DNA of 64,000 nucleotides from assembly GCA_020137815.1 (NCBI GenBank), contig CM035356.1, positions 4,813,789 to 4,877,788 of the forward strand, read 5' to 3'. The notes under the pieces were generated by a model that searched no databases, was not told the origin of the DNA, and saw only the letters and a program-made list of their open reading frames with translations. A program made the translations under genes and the position numbers. This DNA comes from Hormiphora californensis (Eukaryota > Ctenophora > Tentaculata > Cydippida > Pleurobrachiidae). Shown here one piece after another: positions 1-10,500 of this stretch (position 1 is the first letter of the stretch; each line of letters opens with the position of its first letter).

Positions 1-934
1 GGAGGAGTAGTGCATTATGGACTCAAAATCATACGGTTCCTCAAACCACGTTACGTATTCCTTTTTCTGGCGCAGAAAGTTCCGAAAATACCTTAGCTGT
101 AGGTGGAATACGGATGATAAGGGAATGATAAGTCCCGAATGATCTGCCAGATTATCCGAGCATTGGCCTGACCCATTCTCGTTTCTCTTAAGCGCGAGAA
201 CTGTGGTCAGAGCATTGGCCTGACAGCGAATGAGCGAAATCTAGAATTACTTTGTGGTTTCAGCGATCCAATTTATAAGCTCACTGAAGAACCGGGCCGG
301 GGACCTGAGGATCAAAATTGCAAAACTAATTGCACAACTCACGTTCACATTGTCCCAATTGACAGTAACATATTTCTCGCGGTCAAGTCGGGCGATAGTG
401 TGCCATAGTCCCAATGTGTGGAGCAGCTCATGGATGACGTTGCCTATTGTGGCACACCCCTGTCCAATGGACACCAGCTGTCCACCACCCTGTCGTCCTA
501 TCTACTGGGGGTGGTGGCTATATCACTGGTGTGGTTAAACTGAGATATATGGCTCCCGGTATTCGGAAGTGATGTTCAACTAGGCACAACATGTAATTTA
601 AAGTCAGTTGTCATAAATCTTATGGATATATCAGAACGCTGGTGAGCGCCCAGGGCCCAACAACTCCTAAACTTATCAATTACCTTAGAAGAGCACTGGT
701 AAGGGTCGTTGTACAAGACAGCGTGGTCCCTGCCGTCACCCTTGGAGAGCTCCACGAATCGTATACACGTGTGGAATTCTATCTGCCACATCGCTTCTCT
801 GACACGGTGCCGGTACCATCGGGCACTAGATTCCTTGAATGAAGGGTAGAAAAGGAACGGGACAGTACCATTCTCCCAATAGAACGATGTATCTGAGTAT
901 GCTGCAGCTCTCTTAGGTCGGCTGGGTGTATAAC
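1..934 (-). CDS. Astacin-family zinc metalloprotease, catalytic domain (3 exons, C-terminus off the window)
   Basis: Three minus-strand exons join in frame: 934-684, 501-343 and 96-1 (continues off the edge). The first starts after a cag acceptor and carries a furin-like RPKR site followed by AAAYSDTSFYWENGTVPF, the usual junction of propeptide and mature astacin, then TCIRFVEL and a CSSK cysteine. The second carries IGRQGGGQLVSIGQGC and the zinc site HELLHTLGLWH with DREKYV, that is HExxHxxGxxH with the astacin R/D-Y context. The third carries YDFESIMHY, the Met-turn. Donors AAG|gtaatt and AAC|gtgagt are both phase 0. Astacins are secreted or membrane-tethered endopeptidases activated by propeptide removal. 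Catalytic residues are intact, so the gene looks functional. The signal peptide and propeptide exons should lie above 934, but I could not identify them before the next gene at 1135, and any C-terminal domains are outside the window. Confidence 0.9.
150..226 (+). mobile_element. Short interspersed element bounded by a 19-bp repeat
   Basis: A degenerate 19-mer (gcattggcctgac near 160) and a perfect copy of GTCAGAGCATTGGCCTGAC at 206-224 flank about 30 bp containing cattctcgtttctctt and gcgagaactgtg. The same arrangement occurs at 44847-44927 (other strand), 53405-53458 and 62276-62422. It lies in an astacin intron. No coding capacity. Confidence 0.6.
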
Positions 935-1134
935 CTGCAATGGACCGTGGAATTGTTAGTGGTGAAGTAAAGTATTTTATGAAGGAGCAATTTTTCTAGT
1001 CGCCGAAAAATGGTCAGACGTTGGGCCATAACTTCCTATTGAACTTTGATTTAGTTTCTCTTTAACCTCTTTGAATTTGAAAACCAGGCCTTGACTAGCA
1101 CCGGAAAACGAACCAGAGTTCGACTACTGCCACA

Positions 1135-3052
1135 ATGACAGACGTAGTTCTGAACCTAAACTCATGCGCCAAACGGGCCATTTTCTCACAGCTCCTCTCA
1201 AACTGTGTCTACATCATAAAGCATGGCTTGCTCTCCCCCGAGTTGTTTGTCCGGAGGGTCCAGAAAAGGCAATCCAAGAGGCTCCGAAAGAAAGGGGTGA
1301 ATATGAACGCAAAGGGGTGTGAGTACGCGGTCGCAGAAAACATACTCCACCACCTGAAGACCCTGCCATCTCCATTGATCCCGTGGAACTTGTACCAACA
1401 ACTCAGAGGACTACTGGACGTTTACACGCCCCAAGCACGGACAGCCATCATCACCGAGGCTTTCAAAGATGTTGATACAAGTACTGCTTACGTATTCCAA
1501 GCACTGCTGAAGACACTTCACCTAATGACGTGTTTTGAGGGCTGTACTGTTTGCCCTGAGTGCGGCCGGACACTGGAAGGAAATGAGATTTCTCAAACTA
1601 TGGTTTCCGTTCCGATCACCTCGTATCTGCTGAGGGAGAGGGTAGAAGGAGGTCACTGGTTCATGACATGGGGCCAACAGGCGAGTGATGTGGAAGTGGT
1701 AAAGATTCTGGCTCGACACTGGAGGGAGGTGGGAAATAGTGGAGTTATACCTGATACATATCTACCTTCATGTAAGTATACCAGGAATTAAAAATTAAGA
1801 AAAAATTAGAACAGATTTCAATGGCATATATGGTTAAGACTAACAGCTGTATCTCTTGTAGTGATAAAATGGTATTGTCACGTGATAAACGGTTGCCATG
1901 GAGCCGAGGAGCCCCGTGAGATTCCAGTGCTGGAGGTAGACCACCTCATATCACCGCTGACCTTCAAACAACAACGGGAAACGAAACCAAGTAAGGGCTT
2001 CATGAGTTATATTAGCAGTAGAAAATTGAACGAGGTATCAACTCAATCAACCTGAAATCTAGCTAAGCTTAAGTTAAATCGAGCATTGCTGAATTGCATT
2101 CAACAATAAACCCATCCATACAGGTTGTGATTTCGAACTCACTCTCTACAAAGTTCCACTTGATTTGTCCGATAACAACGTATCCGATATGAAATCACTG
2201 GAAACTCTCGATACCCTCTACGAGCAGAATGTCCAGAGTCTAAAGGCCCTACAATGCCAACTCGAAGAACGAAGGAAGAATGACGGTCGGAGTCGTGCGG
2301 AGAGAAAGGCAGCAACTTTGGACCTTGTCAAGTGGATTATGAAGAGCCAGGAGAAAGGGGTGGATAACATTTGGAAACCTGCCAAGGAAGAGTTGCTCGT
2401 GGAAGAAGAGGGAGAAAAGGATCATGATCAGATTGAGATAAACTCGGCTCTTGTGGAGGTTATGTCAGGAAATGTTCTATCTGGGTGCGGTGGTGGAAGT
2501 TGGGACATGTGGGGGTCCTGTAAAAGTTCACCAGAGGAGTCCCTCACGGGCAGCTATTGGAGCAAAGAGGAATTTTTGGATACATCTGTCTCACGCATCC
2601 TCTCCTTGCTCAAACAACCGAGTTTGAAAAGGTTGGAAGCCCTGGCAAACCGACTGGCACCAATCATGACTATGAAAAGCACCAGTGCTGCCTTGGCAGC
2701 CTCGTCCATGGCATTCAAGAAGCCCCTCCATTTGGTGAAGGAGTTCGTACCCCGGTCTGAGAGAAACAAGACACGTGCTGCAGCTGCCAGGAGCATCAAC
2801 CTCATTTACCCGCCTGGCCTAATGGCAGGGACTGCTAACCTCTCGGGGGTCCATCTGAAACCCATATCCCTCCAAAGTATCCCCGGGCAGATATTAGTTG
2901 GACGGCCAATTCAGCGGCCATTTCCCGTGTATCACGTGCCTGCCCAGAACTTTAACACCCACATCCCGCCCCTTCCCAAGGAGTTAGTTCACGAGACGCC
3001 TCCCAATCTTTCTACAATCAAGGTGCTTAGTCAACTATTTAACACTTATTGA
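1135..3052 (+). CDS. RhoGAP-like domain protein, about 564 aa, 3 exons
   Basis: Exons 1135-1771, 1862-1990 and 2124-3052 join in phase 1 at both junctions (donors T|gtaagt and A|gtaagg; acceptors ttgtag and atacag). The ATG at 1135 has an in-frame stop about 45 bp upstream. Residues about 20-130 resemble a RhoGAP fold: IIKHGLLSPELFVRR resembles the region around the GAP arginine finger, and ENILHHLKTLPSPLIPWNLY matches the family pattern LPEPLIPxxLY. A VCPEC pair follows. The C-terminal half has a short coiled-coil-like, charged stretch (LETLDTLYEQNVQSLKALQ) and then a poorly conserved tail. If correct, it would stimulate GTP hydrolysis by a Rho-family GTPase. The GIFRxSG motif is not well kept, so it may be a divergent or inactive GAP. 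Family assignment is tentative; the exon structure is well supported. Confidence 0.72.
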
Positions 3053-3253
3053 GTTTTTCTTTTGTTTTAGTTTTTAGTTATTGGGTGATTTTTAGTATTC
3101 CGTTATTTGTATTTTATGTGTTTTTCAATTAACTACAATTTTATCTTCCTATGTAAATTGTTAATTTCAATGACGAGATACGCGATGTCTAGGTCTCACG
3201 TTATATGGACGTAGAAATGTAAATTGTAAATTAATTTTGTGTAACTTTCTGCA

Positions 3254-3259
3254 AATAAA
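3254..3259 (+). promoter_or_regulatory. Poly(A) signal AATAAA of the RhoGAP-like gene
   Basis: Canonical AATAAA about 200 bp after the stop at 3052 in AT-rich 3' flanking DNA. Confidence 0.6.
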
Positions 3260-3317
3260 CACTACTAAATGATATCCGTGCTTGTTACAGCTATACTAAT
3301 CAAGAATATAAACTAGT

Positions 3318-3405
3318 ACAAGCCGGTTCCAAACAAATGTTTCGATCCTACAGATCTTGTCGTCCACTGACGAGATCCGTTGGATTTGATTGGAACCGGC
3401 TTGTT
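3318..3405. repeat. Inverted repeat with arms acaagccggttccaa
   Basis: About 15-bp arms at 3318-3332 and 3390-3405 around a 57-bp loop. Small MITE-like hairpin just beyond the poly(A) signal. The following stretch to 3820 has an open frame (3435-3785) with no recognisable protein features, which I do not call a gene. Confidence 0.6.
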
Positions 3406-3829
3406 TTAACTCGTTTGCTGCTCTCGGTTCTTAATTGGATCGCTTGAGCTCTCTCGTGTACGATCATGCTGGGTCGACAATCAACATTGCTCATGGTTCG
3501 GTGGTGGGCGTCGAGCTACCAATTAAAAGTGGTCATAATTATCCCTGCATTATATTTCATATTGGGCGAAAACAGTCGTGCATAAATTTAGGGTTCAGCG
3601 ACGGCTATTTCCTGAGATTTCAAGGAAATTTTCAGGGAAAAGTCAAGCTTATTCTAGAATACCGTGACTTGAACTCACAAATATGTTCGCGAATTTTTTC
3701 TCCAAAGCTATGTAATTTTTCACCGCCAACCTTTCTGTGTCTAAATCTCGGTCGTTGCAAGCAGAACAAAGGGGTGAAGGTCTGAGATAGACAGCCTGTC
3801 TATGGGAATGGTAAAGAGTGGAATGAGTG

Positions 3830-3944
3830 AGAGACGGCGAGAGAAGGATAGAGATTCAGCTAGTCTGCTGTAACTGCAATGATTGGAAGTTATAATTGGT
3901 CCAGCTATTCGATAGAGTGAGAGAGAGGAGAGAGAGAGGAGAGG

Positions 3945-3986
<42 letters not shown>

Positions 3987-4183
3987 ATAGAGACGAGAGA
4001 GAGAGATCCAGAGTACGAGCGAGAGTAGCTGGAGAGCGCGAGAGCGAGATAGAGCGAGGAGAGAGAGAGATAGAGAGAGGGAGAGAGATCGAGAGAGAGA
4101 GAGAGCGAGAGCGAGAGAGGAGCTATCGATCTCTCTCTCTCCGCTATCTCTCTCTCGCTCTCTCTCTCTCTACGCTCTCTCTC

Positions 4184-4252
<69 letters not shown>

Positions 4253-4262
4253 ATTTCTCACA
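3830..4262. repeat. GA-rich arm followed by CT-rich arm (long imperfect palindrome)
   Basis: 3905-4125 is nearly pure GA-type repeat and 4128-4258 nearly pure CT-type repeat, so a transcript could fold into one large purine-pyrimidine hairpin. Frames on both strands through this region are low-complexity artefacts (RERE or SLSL runs). From 4265 to 4940 I see no gene, only further short CT-rich runs. Confidence 0.9.
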
Positions 4263-4943
4263 CACAAACACACATCTCTGTCAAAATGTGCACAGACATA
4301 CATGAGTTGTCACCGAAGGAGGAAGTTTAAGAAATCTACAGTAGCAGTTATAGTAACTGAGTTACTGTAACTTACTGTAATTTAGCAGAAGAAAGCTTTG
4401 CAAACATGCATAAACGCCCAAAGAAAACCAAGAGAACTATATTCATAGTTAGTTAATAATCTGGCGAACTCTTAGTCTATTTCTCACCTGATGCAGATAT
4501 AAAGTAAAGGGCAAAGAGCAGAAGCATTCTTGAATAACGGAACCCTCTACAGTCTACAATTAGAGTCTGTACCCTCGTCCCCCCTCTCTCTCTTCCTCCC
4601 TTTCTACTTCTCCCTTCAATTATACCCATTCTCTCTCTCTGTCCCTCTCTGGAGGGACACTGGACACTATTATCTCTCTCACACACTCTCTTCCGCGTGC
4701 AAGTTGTGCAGACTGGCCTGCAGAAACGTGAGATCAGCATTATAATGGAACGCGACGTAGACACTGAAAACGGAATGCTGATCTCTTGCCAGAAAAGCAG
4801 AAATTGTCTAGTTTCACCTTTTAGAGCTTGACCGAGACGAAGAAATGAAATGACGCGGTATTTTTGTTGTACCTTTCAAATTCAATAGTCAGTCATAAAA
4901 AAAGCATGACATGATCACTTTTCGTTTACAGACTTTCCTACTT

Positions 4944-5060
4944 CCCCCTCTCTCTATCTCTATCTCTATCTCTATCTCTATCTCTATCTCTATCTCTATC
5001 TCTATCTCTATCTCTATCTCTATCTCTATCTCTATCTCTATCTCTATCTCTATCTCTATC
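4944..5060. repeat. Hexanucleotide array (tctcta)n
   Basis: About 19 nearly perfect copies of tctcta. Translates as an Ile-Ser or Glu-Ile dipeptide run in every open frame, so it is not coding. Confidence 0.97.
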
Positions 5061-5258
5061 TTCTTTTCTCCCAATCTCACATTTCCTAGCAAACACACAG
5101 AATTATATTCATATTCTCTCCGGGATCTGTAAAAAAAACTAAATGTCACTCTCGAATTGTCAAATCATACACACACGTAATCACTCTCTGTCACGCAAAA
5201 TACATAATTATAACTATACCACACTCACACACGCCAAACAAAAATTGATCATATAATC

Positions 5259-6788
5259 CTAGTCGAGAAACACTGTCCTATCGATCGGCCCAAAGCAGTT
5301 GGGAAGACAGAATATATGCCGTATTTTACTTCGACGCCGTGGTGGCGGTGGCGTTAGCTTAGTGGGCGAGCGAACCTTTGAAAAGTTTGATGAAGGAGCA
5401 CTAAAATTTTGACTTTTGAAAATATCACTCGTTGACCGCGATTTTTCCTTAGCCCCTGCAAAGCCCGATGCTATCCCGTTGATAGGTTTCACGTGGTTTC
5501 GAAAGATATCTGCACTCTTCGACCCGCTCGTGGAGAGAGTCAAGTCGTCGGTAAAGTTCTTCAAGGAAGGTAATGATTCCTGTAAACTATCCATACTGCT
5601 AGTGCTGCTGGTACTGGTGCTGCTGAGATATCTCCGGACTTGTCCGGCCCTGCGATCTAATGACCTGTTTACATCATTATCATCTTCATCATCGTTGAAT
5701 AGGGTCAAGGAGAGAATATTAGAACCGGGACAAGAGTTAGCAAACCGGTAACATCGTCCCCTACTATCCAGCATCCTCCCGACAACACCCGGGAGAGGGG
5801 CCGGTGGAGGAGGGGCTCTTGGTGCCCCACCGCTGTTACTACTAGGAACCCTTACTGCCTCCGTCTGAAGGACTGGTGGCGGGGCCTGTTGGTGTCGGGG
5901 CCGTGGTACTGGTGATATAATGGGACTCTCTGGGTCACTCAGAATGTAGTCCTGTACTGAGCTACCATCACTATCGTCCGGGGGCGGTGCCGTAAAACTC
6001 ATCACTCGATCAGCCTCAAACTTTCTGATGTTCTCTAGTTCATTGCTCCGGGGAGCTTTAGGGCGGGTGGAGAGGGGTGGGCAGGAGGAGGAGATTATCC
6101 GGGCGGGCGGGGGTGAGATGGGGTTGGGAGGTGGTGGTGGTGTAGGAGGGGGAGGATCCTCCATTGGCAGCTGTGTCTCAGGGAGAAGGGTGGTAGCGGG
6201 GGGACTCACAGACTCCTGGGTAGTAACTACCTTGCTGGTAGATTCGAGACTCAGGGTTATAGAGCAGTGAAGGGAGGGTCGTTGGTGGTTCGCCGGACTC
6301 TGATCGTAATACAGGCTGTTTGAGGTCAGGGAGCTGTCATTAGACGTTCCCTCCAGACTACCCTTCCTGATCCGTCTCCGTTTGGGTCGCTTCATGAGCC
6401 CCGCAAGGCGAGATAAAACATTCCTAGATTTGGATCGTGAGGGCGTTGAAGTGGATAGGATTCCCGAGCTTGCATCATCGCTCGTACAGTCACGGGCTGG
6501 GACAGGGATACAGGTGGAGTTGATTTGGGCAGGTTCTTCCTCTATGGGTGGGTGTTTAGGATCGTAGTCTACATTTGTTGTAAGAGGAGGAGGAGGAGGA
6601 GGGTGGGTGGTGGTGGCGGTGGGATCCTCGTCGTGGTCAGGAGGGTAGGGGCTTACCGTCGCTGAGAGAGAGGGAGTATAGTTGTCAGAGGGGAGAGGGG
6701 GATGCAGGCTGTCTGGCAGACCCCGGGTTTTTATTCGGGTCGGCGCCGCCAGACAGCTGATAAAATACATAACATGCAAGAAGAACAC
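5259..6788 (-). CDS. Proline/serine-rich open frame, 509 aa, function unknown
   Basis: A 1.5-kb uninterrupted frame with varied composition, long enough to be a real exon. It begins with a hydrophobic stretch (MFFLHVMYFISCLAAP), followed by disordered Pro-rich segments (runs of 5-7 Pro in several places), Ser/Thr-rich tracts, and a basic patch MKRPKRRRIRKG near residue 131. The last 30 residues (RRSKIRHIFCLPNCFG) are Cys-containing. No domain was recognised; Pro-rich runs could bind SH3, WW or EVH1 partners. The apparent signal-like start overlaps a dispersed GGCGCC palindrome (6709-6756), and a possible acceptor (tattttatcag) lies at 6758, so the true start may be an upstream exon. It lies downstream of, and on the same strand as, the gene at 7188-7796. 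Confidence 0.55.
   Translation of the reverse strand: MFFLHVMYFISCLAAPTRIKTRGLPDSLHPPLPSDNYTPSLSATVSPYPPDHDEDPTATTTHPPPPPPLTTNVDYDPKHPPIEEEPAQINSTCIPVPARDCTSDDASSGILSTSTPSRSKSRNVLSRLAGLMKRPKRRRIRKGSLEGTSNDSSLTSNSLYYDQSPANHQRPSLHCSITLSLESTSKVVTTQESVSPPATTLLPETQLPMEDPPPPTPPPPPNPISPPPARIISSSCPPLSTRPKAPRSNELENIRKFEADRVMSFTAPPPDDSDGSSVQDYILSDPESPIISPVPRPRHQQAPPPVLQTEAVRVPSSNSGGAPRAPPPPAPLPGVVGRMLDSRGRCYRFANSCPGSNILSLTLFNDDEDDNDVNRSLDRRAGQVRRYLSSTSTSSTSSMDSLQESLPSLKNFTDDLTLSTSGSKSADIFRNHVKPINGIASGFAGAKEKSRSTSDIFKSQNFSAPSSNFSKVRSPTKLTPPPPRRRSKIRHIFCLPNCFGPIDRTVFLD
6709..6756. repeat. Dispersed GGCGCC palindromic repeat
   Basis: ctgtctggc ... gccagacag arms enclose gacccc and GGCGCC motifs. Related copies at 47436-47503, 49382-49480 and about 52495-52552 share tctggyggcgccgacc and, in three of them, the words atctgagc and agaatcaaatggg. 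Confidence 0.6.
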
Positions 6789-7187
6789 ACAGTCACGAGG
6801 ACACTTTCTCAGCTTTTGAGATTTCGTAGTAGCTGCAGTGTAGAGTTAGCTGATTCAGCGATTTATTAAGAAGCTCCAACTTGACATTACTGTAGCTTAC
6901 AAAAAAGTTTGAAAATGGGCAGATTACAAATTGAACAGCGGAGTTTTCAGCTTTCTTCTCACCAACTGCACACATACTCCAAATTGTATCTACTGCTACT
7001 TCTAATAGAGTGTAGTGACTATAGGATCGTCTGAAACACGGCCGTTTCTGATGCTAACTGCACTGGGTGGGCCAAGGGAGGTATGCTAAGCTGTTACTGG
7101 TAGTGTGCAGAGAGTACTGAACCGAACATATGCCTTGATATGAAAACTACCCGAACCTAAAGAACTATATTTGCATCTAGGACATTT

Positions 7188-7796
7188 CTATCTTTTCCGT
7201 TTCCCCATCTTTTCCCTGCTGTAACTCTTGTAATACATTTGCCCTGGTACCGATCTCGCCTCCGTCACTTGCTGCATCTGGCTGACGAATCCTGCAGGGG
7301 GACACACACACAAACACATTATACCAGCACTCAGCACTTACCAGCTAATACAGCAAGAGTTAGCTCGGCGGGGGACCACCAGCAGCCAACTAACCTTTAC
7401 CACTCCTCGGATCACTGTTGGTGCTGCAGGAGCTCATGGGCCGGGGCGAGCCGTCCGGGAGTCTTCGGGACTCCTGGACCGTTTTGAGCTCCTGACCCCG
7501 CTCTGGCACTCTTTTTACGTTGAATAAACCTGGCCGGTATGATCATGAAATATTGGAGAATTATTATTTATTATAGAACCTACTTAGTTTGGTGACAGTG
7601 CTCGACTGGGAGAGTGTTACTTATTAGTACATACCTTGATCAGGGTGAAAGATGGTGGGAACGTTAATTTTATCCAACACAGCTGCTTCATCTTCATCCC
7701 CCAGGTAGCCCTGCCATACATCCAACAAAGTGGGCGGTTTGGCAGCACCCCTCGCCTCGTGCTTCTCCTTCCAATCCGTGTGAAACACGTCCATAT
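7188..7796 (-). CDS. 3' exons of an unrecognised gene (3 exons)
   Basis: Three minus-strand exons fit together: 7796-7635, 7502-7401 and 7291-7188, all joined in phase 1 with donors CAAG|gtatgt and AGTG|gtaaag and acceptors ttcag, gccag and ctgcag. The encoded C-terminus reads from MDVFHTDWKEKHEARG through a Leu/Trp-rich segment (TLLDVWQGYLGDEDEA) and IFHPDQERGQELKTVQE to a basic end (REKMGKRKR) and a TAG. The high density of charged residues and consistent phasing argue that it is real coding DNA. I do not recognise the family. The 5' exons were not found; sequence above 7800 soon becomes minisatellite. The next same-strand feature is the Pro-rich frame that starts 400 bp downstream. Confidence 0.6.
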
Positions 7797-8559
7797 CTGA
7801 ACAGAGGGGAGGGGAGGGAGTTAGCAAAGGGATCATGGATGTACGGGGCCACGGGGGTTGTAGAGAAATGTACAGAGAAGGAGATGGGATATTAGCTGGT
7901 TCAGGGGAGGGACATAGCTGGACGTCCCGATACAAAGTGCCCTATATAATAAACTATGTAGGGATGTATTCAGATTGTTCATGAACGATGGGAGCTGATT
8001 AATTTATTAATTATAAATTCATGACATTAGCATGCGATGCTTGGAGTATTGGTTTCATTTTTTGGCAAACTAAATATGTGTATAAAACGAGATTACAACC
8101 AGAAAAACGTGAGATTATAGTTGTGCAATGGAATCCACAACCACTCAACCAATTATTAAACCTCAAACTCAACAGTAAACAAATTAAAGTTATGTTCTAT
8201 TACCCTTCTTTAAGTTTACGTGCAGGGCGCGGTGAGACAGGGTAGAACAAGTTTAATTTGTTTCTGCAGGCCGTCACTAAAGAATATTAAATACGTAGTT
8301 TTGAATCTGCAGGATCGGTCCAGGATCCAGCCGTCTACTGGACCGCCCCCCCAGACCCCCCCCACTCCTACACCTCTTGGTAAAACAAGGATCAAGCTGT
8401 CTACTGAAGACTCCACTAACTCTTCCCACTTAACGAGGATACGATTAAAGCTGAGGCATGGAGTAGTACCATAGAGAAGAAGAAGAATGAGCAGAGTATC
8501 GGTTTCGGTCTTTCAGGTGTCGGGATCGAAGTGGTGGTTTCCAGGAGACGGAGCATCGG

Positions 8560-9705
8560 AGAGAGCTGGGCTGTGTTTGTTGAGGGGGGGGACCCAGGAG
8601 GGAAAGAACACGGAGAGAGCTGGTGTGGAAGGGAGGGTGACCCAGGAGAGAGGAGCACCGGAGAGCAGTTGGTTGTGGAGAGGGAGGGGTGGACCCAGGA
8701 AAGGAAAAAACACCGGAGAGAGCTGGTGTTGGAGAGGGGGGGGTTTGACCCAGGAAAGGAAAGGCAGCACCGTAGAGAGAGCAGGTTGGTGGAGAGGGAG
8801 GGGGTGACCCAGAAAGGAACACCGGAGACGTAGGGGTGGACCCAGGAAAGGAAACACCGGAGAGAGCTGGTGGTGGAGAGGGAGGGGTGACCCAGGAGAT
8901 GGAGCACCGGAGAGAGCAGGTGTGGTGTTAGGAGGTGGTGACCCAGGAAAGGAACAACCGGAGAGAGCTGGTGGGGAGGGAGGGGTGACCCAGGAGAGGG
9001 CAAAGGAGGACATGCCGGAGAGAGCAGGTGTGTGAGTGTGAGGGGGGTGAACCCAGGAAAGGAACACCGGAGAGAGAAGGTTTGGTGGTGAGGGAGGGGG
9101 ACCAGAGAGGAGCACAGGAGAGAGCTGGTGTGGAGAGGAGGGTGACCAGGAGGAGCCACCGGGAGAGATGGTGTGGAGAGGAGGGGTGACCCAGGAAGGA
9201 ACACCGGAGAGAGCTGAGCTGTGTGGCGAGGGAGGGGTGACCCAGGGAAAGGAGCAGACCGGATGAGAGCAGGTGTGGAGCGAGAGGAGGGTCGACCAGG
9301 AGATGGAGCAACGGAGATAGAGGGTGACCCAGGAAAGGAAACACGGAGAGAGCAGGTGTGGTGAGGAGGGGGACCCCAGGAGAGGAGGCACCGGAGAGAG
9401 CTGTGTGGTGAGGAGAGGGTGACCCAGGAAAGGAACAACGAGAGAGAGCTGGTTTGGAGAGGGAGGGGTGACCCAGGAAAGGAACACCGGGAGAGAGTGG
9501 GTGTGGAGAGGAGAGGGTGACCAGGAAAAGGAGCACCGGAGAGAGCAGGTGTGGAGGAGGGGGGGGGTGACCCAGGAGAGGAACAACCGGAGACGTCAGG
9601 GGTGACCACAGGAAGGAAACACCGGAGAGGAGCTGGTGTGGAGAGGGAGGGGTGAACCCAGGAGAGGCGCACCGGGAGAGAGCAGGTGTGGTGGAGGGGA
9701 GGGGT
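8560..9705. repeat. Degenerate minisatellite, about 23 copies of a roughly 48-55 bp unit
   Basis: Unit approximates acccaggaaaggaacaccgg followed by agagagctggtgtggagagggaggggtg. Copies differ mainly by 1-3 bp insertions and deletions, so long Pro/Leu/Ser frames exist on the minus strand in all three phases (up to 442 codons). These are composition artefacts. The indel-rich pattern may also reflect sequencing or assembly noise. 7800-8560 holds only a possible plus-strand exon (about 8312-8381, Pro-rich, ending at CTTG|gtaaaa) that I cannot confirm. Confidence 0.9.
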
Positions 9706-10435
9706 GTGACCACTGTTCAAAGCGCAAGCTAAATTTTGGTACAAAAGGAAGCTAGGGGGTAGGGATTACTATGCAACCTTTCCTCAGCAACCGGGTCCGA
9801 TGCGGTCAGTATTAAAGTGACATTTGTGCTAAAAAAGCACTTGTCCAGCGCCAGGTTTTACACGTAAAAACGCGCAACGAGGTTGGATCTTGGTCAAAAT
9901 TGAGCCTCTACTGCGCGTTTTCTATCAAATACTACGAATCTCGCCGAAGCCTATCGGACATGACCACATAGTGCATATATCTAGTTTCTCACTTAGGTGC
10001 CAAGATAGGTACTAACTAGCAAAAGTGTTCATACCACAGCCCATATTGCAGTGTTTATACAAAGATCGCGACTGTTTCTCAGAAAGAACCCCCAACAACA
10101 AATCTAACCCAAGAAAGTAATAAACACTCGCTGCAGCTGCTTCATTTGTTATAGCTCTGCAATTCTTGGAAAGACTAAAAAAGAGATTCAGAGATAGATT
10201 TGTTACTGCAAACAATCGCATTTCTTTTTAGTTAAAAGAAATGCAATTGTTTACAGCTATTTTCCAGGAATCTAAGAATCAGAGATAGAAAGTTATATAT
10301 AGAAACTAGAAAACTAGAAAAAAAGGTGTATTTGTTTGTTGATGATGGTGTATTGGTACTCCAAAAGTTATACATGTTGTACCTTAATATGTAGTCAATG
10401 CAATATCATTGTATACCAAAGGTGAACATGCGTGT

Positions 10436-10500
<65 letters not shown>

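Noticed and set aside
3435-3785. 116-codon plus-strand frame
   Set aside because: No recognisable motif, no flanking splice pattern, and ordinary chance length.
3896-4330. RERE-type and SLSL-type proteins on both strands
   Set aside because: (GA)n/(CT)n repeats; the same applies at 4889, 10384, 14576, 17484, 23806, 25681, 44277, 55886, 57183 and 62476.
8416-9744. Long Pro/Leu/Ser reading frames (442, 357 and 261 codons) on the minus strand
   Set aside because: They lie in three overlapping phases of one minisatellite and have no domain, so they are composition artefacts.
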